Source: Cryptomeria japonica (Eukaryota > Streptophyta > Pinopsida > Cupressales > Cupressaceae). Taken from it: a stretch of 64,000 nucleotides of DNA. The translations under genes and the position numbers were made by a program. Under the pieces are notes generated by a model, which searched no databases, had not been told where the DNA came from, and saw only the letters and a program-made list of their open reading frames with translations. The stretch covers positions 16,750,285-16,814,284 of the forward strand of contig NC_081413.1 in NCBI RefSeq assembly GCF_030272615.1, read 5' to 3'. Below, piece after piece: positions 44,672 to 57,442 of the stretch. How positions within the stretch are numbered: position 1 is the first letter of the stretch; every line of letters begins with the position of its first letter.

Positions 44672-46280
44672 TGTTGGCATTTGTGCAGAGTATGTTGACA
44701 TGATGATATTATGTTGTCAGGGGGAGATTGTTGGCATTTGTGTAGAGTATGTTGATATGATGATATTATGTTGTCATTGATGTCAATATGCTGAAGAGTG
44801 GATCGGTTAGGCAATTACCGGTTAAGCAGCTGACAAAGAGAACCGGTATATGAGCAAAGAAGTGAACCGGTATATTGAAGATTAAGCAACTGGAAAAGAG
44901 AACCGGTATGGTGTTGTAAACCGATATATGAGCAATAGGTGAAGCGGTATGTTTGTCCAAATGAACTAGTATGTTGAAATGTGAACTGGTACATGGAATG
45001 TGGTAGGACTACCAATTGGTAGTCTTAGCTTCACGGTTTTTGGTTGAAGTGTTCCAAGCCTGTGTGATTCAATCAATGACATCGTGTGATGAGTTAGCAT
45101 TGTAATAAGAGATCAGATCATGTTGCCACGTTAGCCTTATGTGCGTGCAAGATCTTGCATGAAGGAGATTTATCCTATCTGCCTCGGGAATGTGCGAAGT
45201 CCCTTTAAACGATGGAGAACACGTGATGGGTTATCGCCTCCATGAAGCGGTGAAGAACAAATGATGGAGAATGTCTTAAGATCTGTTCAAGACCGTTGTA
45301 TTCAAATGCAAAGTGTTCAATGGTCAGGATTGAACTGCCTAAATTACTTAACCTAAATGTTTAGGGCTTAGGGTTTATGCTACCGACCTATCTATTTCCT
45401 ATAAGGTTGATGTTGTGTTTCATGTTGAGGTTTGTTGGCAAATGGTGTGTGTGTATCTAAGTGCAGAGATACGTGATTCTTGCCAGACCAGATAAGAGGA
45501 ATGATACTTGCATAGTGTGTGTGCAGAAGGAAGGAACTAAAGCGGATCTGCATTGGCATTGAGTGTTATCTCCAGATCATTGTAATACCTGTTGATCTTT
45601 AACTACTTCAACAGTTGGAAAATCCCTTAACCGGGTAGCTTTAACCAGCTTGCTGTAAATCCTTTAACAAGGCGACTCAAAGCGATTGAGTTCATAAAAT
45701 CCTCTAACAAGGTAACCTCTAATAGGGTTTAACCCTTAATTGGGTATTCTAGCCATCCCTTAACCGGGTGATCCCTAACAGGATCAGTTCCTAACAGAAC
45801 CTATTGTAACAGTCTTTAACCGAACTAGGCTCCTAACAGAGTGAACTTCTAAAGAGTTCAAAAATAGCTTGTGGGTATTCATCCCCACCATGGTTTTTCC
45901 CAGTTGGGTTTCCACATGAAAAATATGTGTGCCATGTGTGATGCTTCTTTCATGTGATGCTTTGTTATTTTTTGTCAAGCGGTGAATCATGTTATGCTAG
46001 TAAATTATTGTATCTCTAATGATAGATTATTTGTTTATGTATAAGGATAAAGTGGAAATAAGGGAGTAGGTTGTATGGAAAGCTAAGTGTTGCCGATTTA
46101 TGTCTTTCCATTAGCATCGTGTTTAACAGGTAGTAATCTGGTTCAGACTGGTGTTAGTGATTTCCAGTCAAGGTCACTGTTTGCAGTCAAACCGATTCAA
46201 GAAAACTTTTTGTGCCTGTATTGATTCACCCCCCCCTCTTAGCACCGATTTGGTACTCACCGTTCATCATTGAGTTATCA
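44672..46280 (+). repeat. 5' LTR of Copia A
   Basis: It starts TGTTGGCATTTGTGCAG. The first 57 bases are repeated in tandem (44672-44728 and 44729-44785), the second copy preceded by a polypurine-like AGGGGGAGAT. It ends GAGTTATCA. Near the end it has a TTCACCCCCCCCTCT-type tract. No gene is present. Confidence 0.9.
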
Positions 46281-46282
46281 AT

Positions 46283-46295
46283 TGGTATCGGAGTG
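46283..46295 (+). promoter_or_regulatory. Primer binding site of Copia A
   Basis: TGGTATCGGAGTG lies two bases after the LTR end. It differs from the initiator-Met type TGGTATCAGAGC by A-to-G and C-to-T changes. Confidence 0.8.
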
Positions 46296-46351
46296 TCCTC
46301 CTGGTCCTCTGTGTTGGAAGCTTAACCGCTTGAGGGAAAGATCCTATTGTA

Positions 46352-49300
46352 ATGATGAAGAGGGAAGGTCCAAAGTTCAATAGAGATAACTTTAAAATAT
46401 GGAAGGACAGAATGAAGATATACATCAGAAGCATGGGTGCTCAACACTGGAGCTATGTTGAGAATTCTTATGTTATCCCTACCGATATTCTCACCGATGA
46501 TCAAAAGAGAGAGATTCAGGAGAATGGGCAAGTCATGGAAGCCCTAATCAGCAGTTTATCTGACACTGAGTTTATTGATGTCTAGGATAAAGAAAATCCC
46601 AAAGAAGTATGGGATACTCTTGAGAATATCTATGGCGGTGATGAGCATGTAAAACAAGCTAAGGAAGAAAGCCTTAGAGGGAAGTTTGAAAACATGCAGA
46701 TGGTTGAAGGTGAGACCATTCAACAATATAGAATAAGAATCAAAATTGTTGTTGGAGATATCAAGAGTGCAGGTGGTAAAATGGAAGATTCCACTGTGGT
46801 AAGCAATGTTTTGAGGTTCTTATTACCGGTCTATGCAATAAAGGTTGCTGCTATTTAGGAGTTGAGATCAATAGACAAGACTAAGGTATCCCTAGACTCC
46901 ATCGTTGCAAAGTTGACAACCTATGAGCTAAATAATTTTGATGGCAGTGTTCAAAAGACTGAATCAACTTTTAGAGCATCTGTAGCACCATCCAAAAAAG
47001 GAAAAGAAGCAAGAACCAACGGTGAACCCAGACAGAGCAGAGAAATGGATGATGAGGAGATTCTGATGGAATTTGAAGCTCTTCTTGCCAAGAGACTTCC
47101 TAAGGGAACCGATAAATACAAAGGTAAGCTCCCTTTGAAATGCTTTTCTTGTAACCGGATAGGACATATTGTTGTAAACTGCCCTAATGGTGACAACAAG
47201 GACAAACCGAAAAGGTTCAAGAAGTTCAAAGGAGGAAACCGGAGAAACTGTTTTGTAGTAGTTGATGAAGGAGTCACAGATGAGGAATCAGAAGATGAAG
47301 AAAATGAAGATATTGTGTTTGTTATAGTAAAGGAAGATGTGTCAGACAAGAAGGCTCTTGTCTCTCACTTTGATAATTCCAATGAGTGGATTATTGACAG
47401 TGGTTGTTCTCATCATATGACTGGTGACCGGAGCAAGTTTCTATCTTTGGAAGAATATGATGGTGGTGTGGTTCGCTTTGGTAATGATGCACCATGTATG
47501 GTCAAAGGAAGAGGGTCTATCTCTCTGAATGGAAAGAGCAGTGTTGACAATGTGTATTGGGTGGAAGGTCTCAAACACAATCTATTGAGTGTTGCCCAGT
47601 TGAATAACAATGGACTCACTCTAGAATTCAAAAATGGAGTGTGTAAAATCAAAGGAAAGAATGGTGAATTGATGGCCACCGGTATGCAGACCAAAGGTAA
47701 CTTATTTCGGCTAAATGCAAATATAAGTACATGTCTTATGGCTAAGTTTGATGATAGCTGGATATGGCATAGGAGACTCTGCCATGTAAACTTTGATAAC
47801 ATAATAAAGGCCAGTAAGATCAAGGCAGTTAGATGACTGTCGATGCTGAGCAAACTAGAAAATCCTTTGTGCAGAGAATGTCAACTAGGGAAAATGTCTT
47901 CCTCAACCTTCAAAGGTAAATCTTTCACTGCTGACAACTTACTTGATCTTGTGCATACTGATTTGTGTGGTCCTATGAAAACTAGGAGTGTGCAGGGAGA
48001 TAGGTATTTTATGATTCTTACAGATGATTGCTCAAGAATGATGTGGGTCACATTCTTGAAGGACAAGTCTAAAGCCTTTGGAAAGTTCAAAGATTTCAGA
48101 GCATTGGTAGAAAAGGAAAGTGGTAGAAGAATCAAATGCCTTAGAACTGATCAAGGAGGGGAATTCACTTCTGATGAATTCAACAAATATTGTGAAGAGA
48201 ATGGCATCAAGAGAAAAAAAGTCTACCCCCCAGACTCCATAGCAGAATGGCTTAGCAGAGAGAAACAATCGGACTGTGGTTGAAGTGGCTAGAACTATGT
48301 TGATCCAAGGAAAAGTTGCTCACATCTTTTGGAGAGAAGCAGTGAGCATTGCAGTCTACACAATGAACCGGGTACTCATCAAGAAAGGTAAGGATAAGAC
48401 TCCTTATGAGTATTGGACTGGTAAGACACTAGTGGTAAGCTACTTTAGAGTGTTTGGTAGTAAATGTTACATCAAGAGGAGTGAACATCAAAGCAAGTTT
48501 GATGCTAAATGTGCTGAGAGAATATTCCTAGGATATTCCACCAAGAGTAAAGCTCTCAAATGCTTCAACAATAGGACTCAGAGAATTGTTGAAAGCATCA
48601 ATGTTAGGGTTGATGAAAATTCTGGGAAACCTGAGGAAACCGACAGTGAGCAAGTAGGAGATGAACTGGTAGCAACCTTCTGGGAACCAGTTGCAAATCA
48701 GCCTAGTACTAGTAATTGTGCTCCTACACTGGTAGATGTTGATGAAGATGAGGATGAAGAAGAAAAGCAAGAGGAATATTTTAAGAACATACCTAGGTAT
48801 GTCAAACTCAATCATGATCCAAAGCATATCATAGGAGACAAAGATGCAGGAATTCTTACAAGAAGAAAGGTCAAAGAAAGCTCATGTATGATCTCTGAAT
48901 TTGAGCCTAAATCATTCAAAGAGGCACATAAAGATGAAGACTGGATCAAGGCAATGGAGGAGGAAATGGACTAGATAGAAAAGAATGGTACTTGGTCTTT
49001 GGTACCTAGATCGGAGCATAAAAATGTCATTGGAACCAAATGGGTTTTCAGAAACAAGTTAAATGAGGATGGCACAGTGGTAAGGAACAAAGCCAGACTA
49101 GTGTGTAAAGGATATGCCCAAGAAGAAGGAGAAGACTATGGAGAAACTTTTGCTCCAGTAGCAAGATTGGAAGGAGTGGGTATGCTTCTTGCATATGTAG
49201 CTTTTAAAGGATTCAAGGTATACCAAATGGATGTAAAATTTGCATTCCTAAATGGAATACTTGAAGAAGAGGTGTATATAGAGCAACTAGATGGGTTTGC

Positions 49301-50404
49301 CCTATCAGAAGACAATGACATGGTGTGTAGGCTACATAAAGCCTTGTATGGACTAAAGCAAGCACCTAGAGCATGGTATGAACGCTTGCACTCACATCTT
49401 GTGAAGATTGGATTTGAAAGAACAAGTGAAGATAGCAATATCTACTTGAATCAGAAGGAGATCAGATTTTGATCTGCGAAGTATTTGTTGATGACATCAT
49501 CTTTGGAGGAGATGACAAAATGAGTCATGATTTTGTAGATGAGATGAAAAAGGAGTTTGAGATGTCACTTATAGGGGAGATCAAGTTCTTCATTGGACTA
49601 CAGATTCAACAAATAAAAGATGGAATCTTTATCACTTAGTCCAAGTATGCCAAAGAAGTGTTGAAGACTTTTGGCATGGAAGACAACAAACCGGTTGGTA
49701 CACTAATGGTGACTGGTTGTAAATTATCAAAAGAGGATGACTCGGCATTGGTAAATGAGAAGGATTACCGATCAATGATTGGTAAGTTGCATTATCTAGT
49801 GCAGAATAGACTAGACATTGCACATGCAGTGGGTATTACAGCTCGGTTTCAGCAAAGCCCAAGAGAATCCCACTTGGTAGCAGTCAAGGAAATTCTTAGA
49901 TATCTGAAGGGAACTATTGACTATGGATTATGGTATCCATATAATAATGATTTCAAACTGAAAGTGTTCATAGATGCTGATTGGGCTGGTAATGTGGATG
50001 ACTGGAAGAACACAACCGGTGGTGCATTCTTCCTCGGTGGTAGACTGGTCTCATGGATGAGTAAAAAGCAGAGTTGTATCTCTCAGTCTACAGTAGAAGT
50101 GGAGTATGTTGTAGCTTTTATGAACTGCACCTAGACTATTTGGATGAAGCATGTATTGAATGGCTTCAAAGTTCCTATATCTGAATCGGTAAGCATATTT
50201 TGTGACAATACAAGTGCAATTAACATCTCCAAGAATCCAGTTTTGCATGCTAGAACCAAGCACTTTGAGCTCAAGTATCATTTCTTGAGGGAGAAGGTTC
50301 AGAACAAGGAGGTTGTATTGGAACATGTTCCAGTAAGGAGCAGTTAGCAGATATATTCACCAAGCCTCTACCAAAGGCTTTATTTACCTATTTGAGAGGT
50401 GAAT
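46352..50404 (+). pseudogene. Copia A gag-pol polyprotein
   Basis: Gag opens MMKREGPKFNRDNFKIWKDR and carries a CCHC knuckle (CFSCNRIGHIVVNC, about 47142). The protease has WIIDSGCSHHMTGD (about 47388). The integrase has WHRRLCHVNFDNI, the core LVHTDLCGPMKT, ILTDDCSRMMWV and RTDQGGEFTSDEF, and the C-terminal IFLGYSTKSKALKCF. The RT starts NKWVFRNK-like near 49030 and has [12 protein letters not shown] and EVFVDDIIFG (about 49480). RNase H runs YRSMIGKLHYL, FIDADWAGNVDD and STVEVEYV. Stops at about 46583, 46858, 47834, 48972, 49638 and 50132 and frameshifts near 48240 and 49470 disable it. Confidence 0.92.
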
Positions 50405-50672
50405 TAGGGGTGTTGCCCCTTCAAGAGGTGAACTAAAACTATGTGCTCCACATTAGTTAGGTATTGCAGTGTCCAATATTTTTTCAAGATTGATGTGTTG
50501 AAGGATGCTACTCCTCAGGGGGAGCAACATAGTGGAACAGGCAAACTTGTGCCTCCACTTTGGCATTGTCGTCAAAGGGGGAGAAGATGTGAAGCAGAGA
50601 AGATATCTGTAGCAGAAGATGTGATGCTGAGTGATATCTTTGTATATTGCCATCAATGCCAAAGGGGGAGAT

Positions 50673-52281
50673 TGTTGGCATTTGTGCAGAGTATGTTAAC
50701 ATGATGATATTATTTTGTTAGGGTGAGATTGTTGGCATTTGTGCAGAGTATGTTGACATGATGATATTATGTTGTCATTGATGTCAATATGATGAAGAGT
50801 GGACCGGTTAGGCAATTACCAGTTAAGCAACTGGCAAAGAGAACCGATATATGTGCAAAGAAGTGAACCAGTATATTGAAGATTAAGCAACTGGCAAAGA
50901 GAATCGGTATGTTGTTGTAAACTGGTATATAAGCAATAGGTGAAGTGGTATGTTTGTCCAAATGAACCGGTATGTTGAAATGTGAACCGGTATATGGAAT
51001 GTGGTAGGACTACCGGTTGGTAGTCTTAGCTTCAGGGTTTCTGGTTGAAGTGTTCTAAGTTTGTGTGATTCAACCGATGACATCGTGTGATGAGTTAGCA
51101 TTGTAATAAGAGATCATATCGTGTTGCCACATCAACCTTGTGTGCGTGTAGGATCTTGCATGAAGGATATTGATCCTATCTACCTTGGGAATGTGTAAAG
51201 TCCTTGTAAATGGTGGAGAACGCGTGATGGGTTATCACCTCCATGAAGCGGTGAAGAATGAACGATGGAGAATGTCTTGAGATCTGTTCAAGATGGTTGT
51301 ATTCAAATCTAAAGTGTTCAATGGTCAGGATTGAACCGCCTAAATTACTTAACCTAAATGTTTATGGTTTAGGGTTTATTTTGCCGACCTATCTGTTTCC
51401 TATAAGGTCAATGTCATGTTTCATGCTGAGGTTTGTTGGCAAATGGTGTGTGTGTATCTAAGTGCAGAGATACGTGATTCTTGCCAGACCAGATAAGAGG
51501 AATGATACCTGCATAGTGTGTGTGCAGAAGGAAGGAACTAAAGCGGATCTGCATTGGCATTGAGTGCTATCTCCAGATCATTGTAATACCTATTGATCTT
51601 TAACTACTTCAACAGTTGGAAAATCCCTTAACTGGGTAGCTTTAACCAACTTGCTGTAAATCCTTTAACAGGGTGACTCAAAGCGATTGAGTTCATAAAA
51701 TCCTCTAACAAGGTAACCTCTAACAGGGTTTAACCCTTAACTGGGTATTCTATCCATCCCTTAACCGAGTGATCCCTAACAGGATCGGTTCCTAACAGAA
51801 CCTGTTGTAACAGCCTTTAACCGGACTAGGCTCCTAACAGAGCGGACTTCTAAAGAGTTCAAAAACAGCTTGTGGGTATTCATCCCCACCGTGATTTTTC
51901 CCAGTTGGGTTTCCACATGAAAAATATGTGTGTCATGTGTGATGCCTCTTTCATGTGATGTTTTATTATTTTCTGTCAAGCGGTGAATTGTGTTATGCTA
52001 GTAAATTATTGTATCTCTGATGATAGATTATCTATTTATGCATAAGGATAAAGTGGAAATAAGGGAGTAGGTTGTATGGAAAGCTAAGTGTTGCCGGTTT
52101 ATGTCTTTCCAGTAGCATTGTGTTTAATCGATAGTAATCTGGTTCAGACCGGTGTTAGTGATTGCCAGTCAAGTTCATTGTTTGCAGTCAAACTAGTTCA
52201 CGAAAACTTTTTGTGCCTATACTAATTCACCCCCCCCTCTCAGTACCGGTTTGGTACTCACCATTCATCATTGAGTTATCA
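50673..52281 (+). repeat. 3' LTR of Copia A
   Basis: The LTR is 1,609 bp with the same 57-base terminal duplication as the 5' LTR (50673-50729 and 50730-50786). It ends GAGTTATCA, followed by TGATG. Confidence 0.9.
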
Positions 52282-53200
52282 TGATGAGATGTGTAAAGGG
52301 TTTGTTGAAGCTATGCAAAATGAATTTGAAATGCTAGTCTTAGGTGAGTTGTCATTCTTTCTTGGTTTGCAGATCACTTAGACTGACAAAGGTATTTTTA
52401 TTCGTCAAACCAAGTATGTGAAGGGAATGTTATAGAAGTTTTAGATGAAAGATTGCAATCTAGCTGACACACCCATGGTAACAAGGTGTAAACTAAGCAA
52501 AAAATGATGAATCTCTATTGGCAAATCAGCCAAGATATAGATCAATGATCGGAAGTTTGTTGTATCTAATTGTTTCTAGGCCTGACATAATGCATGTTGT
52601 ATACATGGTTGCAATGTTTCAGGTTACTTCAAAGGAAACTCGTGCAAAGGCAGTCACAATGATCTTCAAGTATCTACAACATACAAAAGATTATGGATTG
52701 TGGTACCCTAAAGGAAAATATTTTGATTTACATGCCTATATAGATGTTGATTGGGCAAAATGTGTTGATGATAGAAAGAGCACCAGTGGTGGTGCATTCT
52801 TTCTTGGAAATAAATTGGTTTCCTGGCACAACAAGAAACAAGATTGTGTGTCTTTGTCCACTACAGAGGTAGAATATATAGCTACTGCTTCATGTTGCAC
52901 TCAGTTATTGTGGATGAAACATAATTTGAAGGACATCAAGGTAGAGTTTGAAAAACCAGTACCGATTCTTTGTGATAATACCAATGCTAATAACATATCA
53001 AAGAATCCTATGATGCATTCTAAAATGAAGCATATAGCTATAAAACACCATTTTTTTAGGGAAAAGGTTGCAGATCAATAAGTTCAGCTAGAGTATGTGG
53101 CTACAAAGGATCAGGTTGTAGACAATTTTATAAAGCCACTTGCCAAGGAGATATTTATGTTGCTAAGACAAATATTGGGAGTTTTACCCCTTTCTTCCTT
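52282..53200 (+). pseudogene. Copia B RT end and RNase H
   Basis: The frame reads MCKGFVEAMQNEFEM, then FFLGLQI, YRSMIGSLLYLIVSRPD, the RNase H blocks IDVDWAKCVDDRKSTSGGAF and LVSWHNKKQDCVSLSTTEVE, then CDNTNANNISKNPM. It ends near the LLPLSSL-like stop before 53205. Stops in the first 250 bases and a small frameshift near 52505 disable it. The segment from 52518 is open for 187 codons. Confidence 0.88.
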
Positions 53201-53429
53201 GTGAAATGTTCCTTCAAAGAGGGCTTTTGATTAGGGGGAGTGTCTAGATTATTCAATTTTTTCTTGTTGTAGAGTTTCAGTTCAAAGGGGGAGTGTGGTG
53301 ACATGGAGCCTAGAGTTACGGTTCATTGCCAAAGGGGGAGTAAGAAGGCAATGTGTGACCCGTCCTTTGCCATTGTTGTCAAAGGGGGAGAAGAACCAAA
53401 TGGTTGACATCAATGCCAAATGGGGAGAT
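53201..53429 (+). other. Copia B 3' untranslated region with repeated purine tracts
   Basis: Four AAGGGGGAG or similar tracts (about 53233, 53287, 53332, 53384) and the final AATGGGGAGAT at 53418 lie between pol and the LTR. They fit one functional polypurine tract with extra copies. Confidence 0.7.
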
Positions 53430-55085
53430 TGTTGGCATCAGATTGTCATTGATGTCAACATCCTCTGGTTAGAGATGCAGAACAATGTGTGTCTCAGATG
53501 AAGATAAGGTTGGCAGAGTTAAGCATGGAGCATAACACAAAAGTTGGATAAGCATGGCGCATAACACATTGTGTTAACGCGCTATAATTTTCACTTTGTC
53601 ATTGATGTCAACATCCACTAGTTAGAAATGTAGAATGACGTGTCTTGGATGGAGGTAAGGTTGGCAGAGTTAAGCATGGAGCATAACACACAGGTTGGCT
53701 AAGCATGACGCATAACACACTGTGTTATCGCTACAGTTTTTTCTATTTTGTTGGCATGTCATTAACTGTTATCAAGGTTGCTGCGAAACCATGACATGGG
53801 AAATGACTATCACCTTTTCGCAAGTGTTGACCCCATGATTTCCAAGTCACTTGCGATATTGCAACAAAAGATAATATTTTTTGCAGTTTCACAAGTCATC
53901 TCAAATTGACCACTAAGTCTTTTGTGAAATTGTGATAAGGCCATGAGAGATACAAAGGATGTTTAGCGCAAAATCACAACAATTAGGACAAACCACTAGG
54001 TGATGGCTGTGATATGGTGATAAAAGGTAAAGGCATCATAGTTTCATAGTCAATGGCCAATGATTGCCAAGCCTTCTTTGCATTATAAAAAAAGAAGAGA
54101 ATGTCATTGCAATTTTGCAAGTTTGACCATGAAGAACATTAAGCCCTTTGTGATATTGCAATAAGGACAATATGGTGAAAGGTTTCAAGTTTTTGATGAT
54201 GTGGCACGTTGAAATACCATGGTGGCAACATTGAACAAGTATTTTTGGTCAAATCAAACAAATCGATGACCTAGATTCAAAGATATTGAAGAACTCATTT
54301 TGGTGTGCTAACAGAGTATTCTGGGAACTTGTGCGAATCGACTTGGATCACTAACTGTTGATTGTAATTTGGGAGTTACAAAATGGGGTAGATTCTCTAT
54401 GCTAAGATGATAAGATCAAAGTGCTAACTGACTAAATGGACCATTCTAATGCAACATAGAAAGTTATATAGATCATGTTGTGTAAAAATGATGCAAACTA
54501 TGTTTGTTTGATCTGTTATGAACTATGATCTGGTTGACCTTATGGAGGTGGATGCAAAATATATACAGTGAATGCAAGTCATTAAATGAGTGAGTGTTGA
54601 GGTGTATTGTGGATGTTGAGGTATGCTAGACCGAGGAGAGAGAGAGAGAGTTGCAGAGCTGAAAAAGTGAACCAAATTTATGAAGAAACATAGCAAAACT
54701 ACAGAAGGTTCATATTTATTCATTATTTTATATCAAGATTGTAGTTTTGTATGTTAGTGTACGGGATTGGTGTCTTTTGAAGGTCGGTTCCTTCAAATCA
54801 AGCAACTGTACAGGGATTGGTGTCTTCTGAAGGTTGGTGCCTTCAAAATCATTATAATCATTTGATACATTTGTGAGGATGGATTTGGATAGTAGCTCGA
54901 AGAAGCATTTTCTCACTATGGTTTATCCCATCCTGGGTTTTCCATGTATATCTTGGTGTTGTGTGATCTATTATTGATATTTTCATTCTTCTACATTATA
55001 TGTTTAATTTCTTGTGAGATCTAAAAAATGGTTTTAGTATACATCGATTCAACCCCCCATTCTTAGTGTATTTGTCTATTCAACA
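53430..55085 (+). repeat. 3' LTR of Copia B
   Basis: It starts TGTTGGCATCAGATTG and ends near TATTCAACA after a CAACCCCCCATTCTTAG tract, about 1,656 bp. The first 300 bases contain a tandem duplication of about 153 bp (TGTCATTGATGTCAACATCC at 53444 and 53597). (GA)n occurs near 54640. No gene is present. The right boundary lacks a partner to confirm it. Confidence 0.7.
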
Positions 55086-55440
55086 CCTTATTTTGATCAA
55101 AATATTGGCTCTTAATGTTGTAGTAAATAGGTTAATCACCTATTCATTAATTAATTACTTAGGACCCCTTTTACTTTATTACAGTTAAGCTAAAATTAGG
55201 ATAGATTTTCCTATATTTAGGACATCTAAATTTAGTTCATTTTGTCTCATATCATATAATAAGGACACTTGTCATGATCTAACTTAATCCTCACCTAAGG
55301 TTTTCATTTATAATTATTCATTTGTGTATTTTAATCATTTAGATATATTCACTTAGATCTACCAATAAAAAGGCATATTAAATATGCTTCTTTAAATAAA
55401 TTTATTTGAAGCCCTTGATGCATTCAAGAGAGTTTTAAAT
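55086..55440. other. Unassigned AT-rich spacer
   Basis: No gene or repeat is recognised between the Copia B LTR and the next Copia fragment. Confidence 0.5.
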
Positions 55441-56565
55441 CCCTTGATGCATTAAAGAGGTTTAAAGCCCTAGTGGAAAATGAAAAAGGGTTCAAAATTC
55501 AATTCTTAAGGACTGACTATGGAGGAGGATTTTTTTCAAAAGCCTTTCAAAATTATTGTGATATGAATGGCATTAGAAGGAAGCTCACCACTTCCTACAT
55601 ATAGCTGGAAGGAAAGATTGTACACTGGTGGAATTGGCAAGGAGTATGTTACATACCAAGGGATTAAGTAGTTCTTTTTTAGGTGAAGTGGTTACTACAA
55701 TAGTACATTCTCAATTGGAGTCCCATTAGTGCACTTGATATGATGAATCCATATGAAGAATAGTATGGGATAAAACCCATTGTTAATCATTTCAAAGTTT
55801 TAAGTTGTTTAGCTTATATTCATTTACTTGATCAAAAGAGACAAAATTTAGATCCAAAAAGTGAATCATGCATTTTTGTTGGATATAGTGAGGAAAGTAA
55901 GGCTTACAAGCTATATAATCCGCTCACTAATAGGCTAACTATGTCGAGAGATGTCATTTTTGATGAAGTGGGAGTTTATGGTCATCAAAAAGACCATGTT
56001 GAGAAGTCAAAATATGTTTTGAATGATGGTATTATTAATGATATTGATCATGAGCAGCCCATTAATATTCTTATTCCAAGTTTTATATATCCACTAAGTA
56101 GCCCTTCATCTAGTTCTTCAATTCCAAGGGCAAGTCCAACTTCAAGACCAACTTCAAGTCTAGCTCCGAGTCCAAGTTATACAAGGAAGCTAAAAATTTG
56201 AAGAGACATTTATTAGAGTAACACAAGACATTCACGTCAATAGAATCCACTGGGTAAGACAACAACTTTTTCTTTACATTTTACAAATTAAATTTGAACC
56301 ATCTTGTTTTACAAATACATGTACCAAAGAGGTTTGGGTGTAAGAAAATAAAGAAGAGATAGATTGCATTCACATGAATGGCATGACTTGGAAGCTTACA
56401 AAGCTTCCACATGACAAGAAGAAGATTAGTACCAAATGGGTTTACAAGACTAAGTACAACAATAATAGAAGTAATCAGAAAGTAGAAGACACAATTTGTT
56501 GCAAAATTTTAATTTCCAAAGCTTTCATATCATATTGTGACCACTCTTTTCATCAAGGGGGAGTA
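55441..56565 (+). pseudogene. Copia D remnant: integrase and start of RT
   Basis: The integrase core is reduced to FKIQFLRTDYGGGFFSKAFQ (55493-55553). The C-terminus has SCLAYIHL, CIFVGYSEESKAYKLYNP and SRDVIFDEV (55941), then a Ser/Pro-rich linker. RT is represented only by WKLTKLPHDKKKISTKWVYK (56386-56445). RT, RNase H and everything upstream of the integrase core are deleted. Many stops are present. Confidence 0.8.
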
Positions 56566-57180
56566 TGTTGACAATTGATGCAAGACCCTCTAATTGTGCC
56601 ATACTGTTGTATTCATCACCATGTAGATCATCTTGAATGTCATGCATAGTTCTACATGCTTTGATAGCTAGTTTGTGATATGTTTAACTTTTATAAATCA
56701 TTTCGCCCCCTTCGATTAGTTGTTGTGTAATGCAAATAATACATGCACAATTGCATGAATTGTTATCTTCCACATCAAACTTCCATAATCTTTGCATGAG
56801 TTGTTTGTTCTTTGATGCTGCATAGTCTATTTGTCTTCGGCCTAAGCATTGTATTTACAAGGCAAAATAAAAAAAAACTGTTGTGTAACAGTTATATAGT
56901 TCATAAGATAAGTAAAAAAATTCTACCTTCATGTCTATTGATATATGATCTAATTTTTTATTTTAGTCAAATGATGTTAGTTGGAACAAGTCTTAAGCTG
57001 GTCGGTATTTTGGTGATCTTTGTTATTTAATTCATTTGTTGCTGTTATTTGATTCTTGGTGTTATAATTATCAGCTTATTCAAAGATAGATTTGTATAAA
57101 AAATATGTTGTTGATCTTTTGTTGCCTTGTTGTACTTAGTGCTTATCAGTTTGATTGTTCAAAGATCTCGAACCTTTCAA
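56566..57180 (+). repeat. Probable 3' LTR of Copia D
   Basis: It follows CAAGGGGGAGTA, a good polypurine tract, and begins TGTTGACAATTGATG. The end is not fixed. It probably lies before about 57180. No genes are present. Confidence 0.5.
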
Positions 57181-57442
57181 AATCTCTACTTACCTTAATC
57201 AAAAACATAAAAATATACCACTTTAACAAATAATACAATCTTTTAATTAAAAAAATACTAAATAGAATAGCTAATTATCTTTTATTTAGTACAATAACTA
57301 CTAACAATAATAAAACATATAATCATTAATTGACAATACAATTAAAATTGCTGGAAAACAAAATTCCTGAAATCAGTCACACAATCAATCAATAGTTTCA
57401 CTGCAGTCCAAATTACATCGGGACTGGAGTGTCTACACAAAT
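57181..57442. other. Intergenic AT-rich sequence downstream of the ankyrin-KAP gene
   Basis: This lies 3' of the minus-strand gene and should hold its 3' untranslated region and polyadenylation signal. Minus-strand AATAAA-like strings occur in the A/T-rich part, but none can be chosen with confidence. Confidence 0.4.

Larger units (their letters stand above)
44672..52281 (+). mobile_element. Copia A, full length, decayed
   Basis: The element is 7,610 bp with two LTRs of exactly 1,609 bp, an initiator-Met-like primer site, gag, protease, integrase, RT, RNase H and a polypurine tract (AAAGGGGGAGAT before 50673). LTR differences are frequent (about a dozen in a sampled 140 bases), many at CG sites, so it is older than the chromovirus and inner Tat. 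It sits in the RT gene of Copia B. Confidence 0.92.
44586..55085 (+). mobile_element. Copia B, 5'-truncated, split by Copia A
   Basis: It begins inside the reverse transcriptase (VVVYVDDIIFGESND, ending 44671). It is interrupted by Copia A with a TGATG duplication and resumes at 52282 (MCKGFVEAMQNEFEM, then LGELSFFLGLQI). It continues through RNase H to a 3' LTR at 53430-55085. Its 5' end meets minus-strand Copia gag near 44585, so gag, protease, integrase and 5' LTR are missing. Confidence 0.82.
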
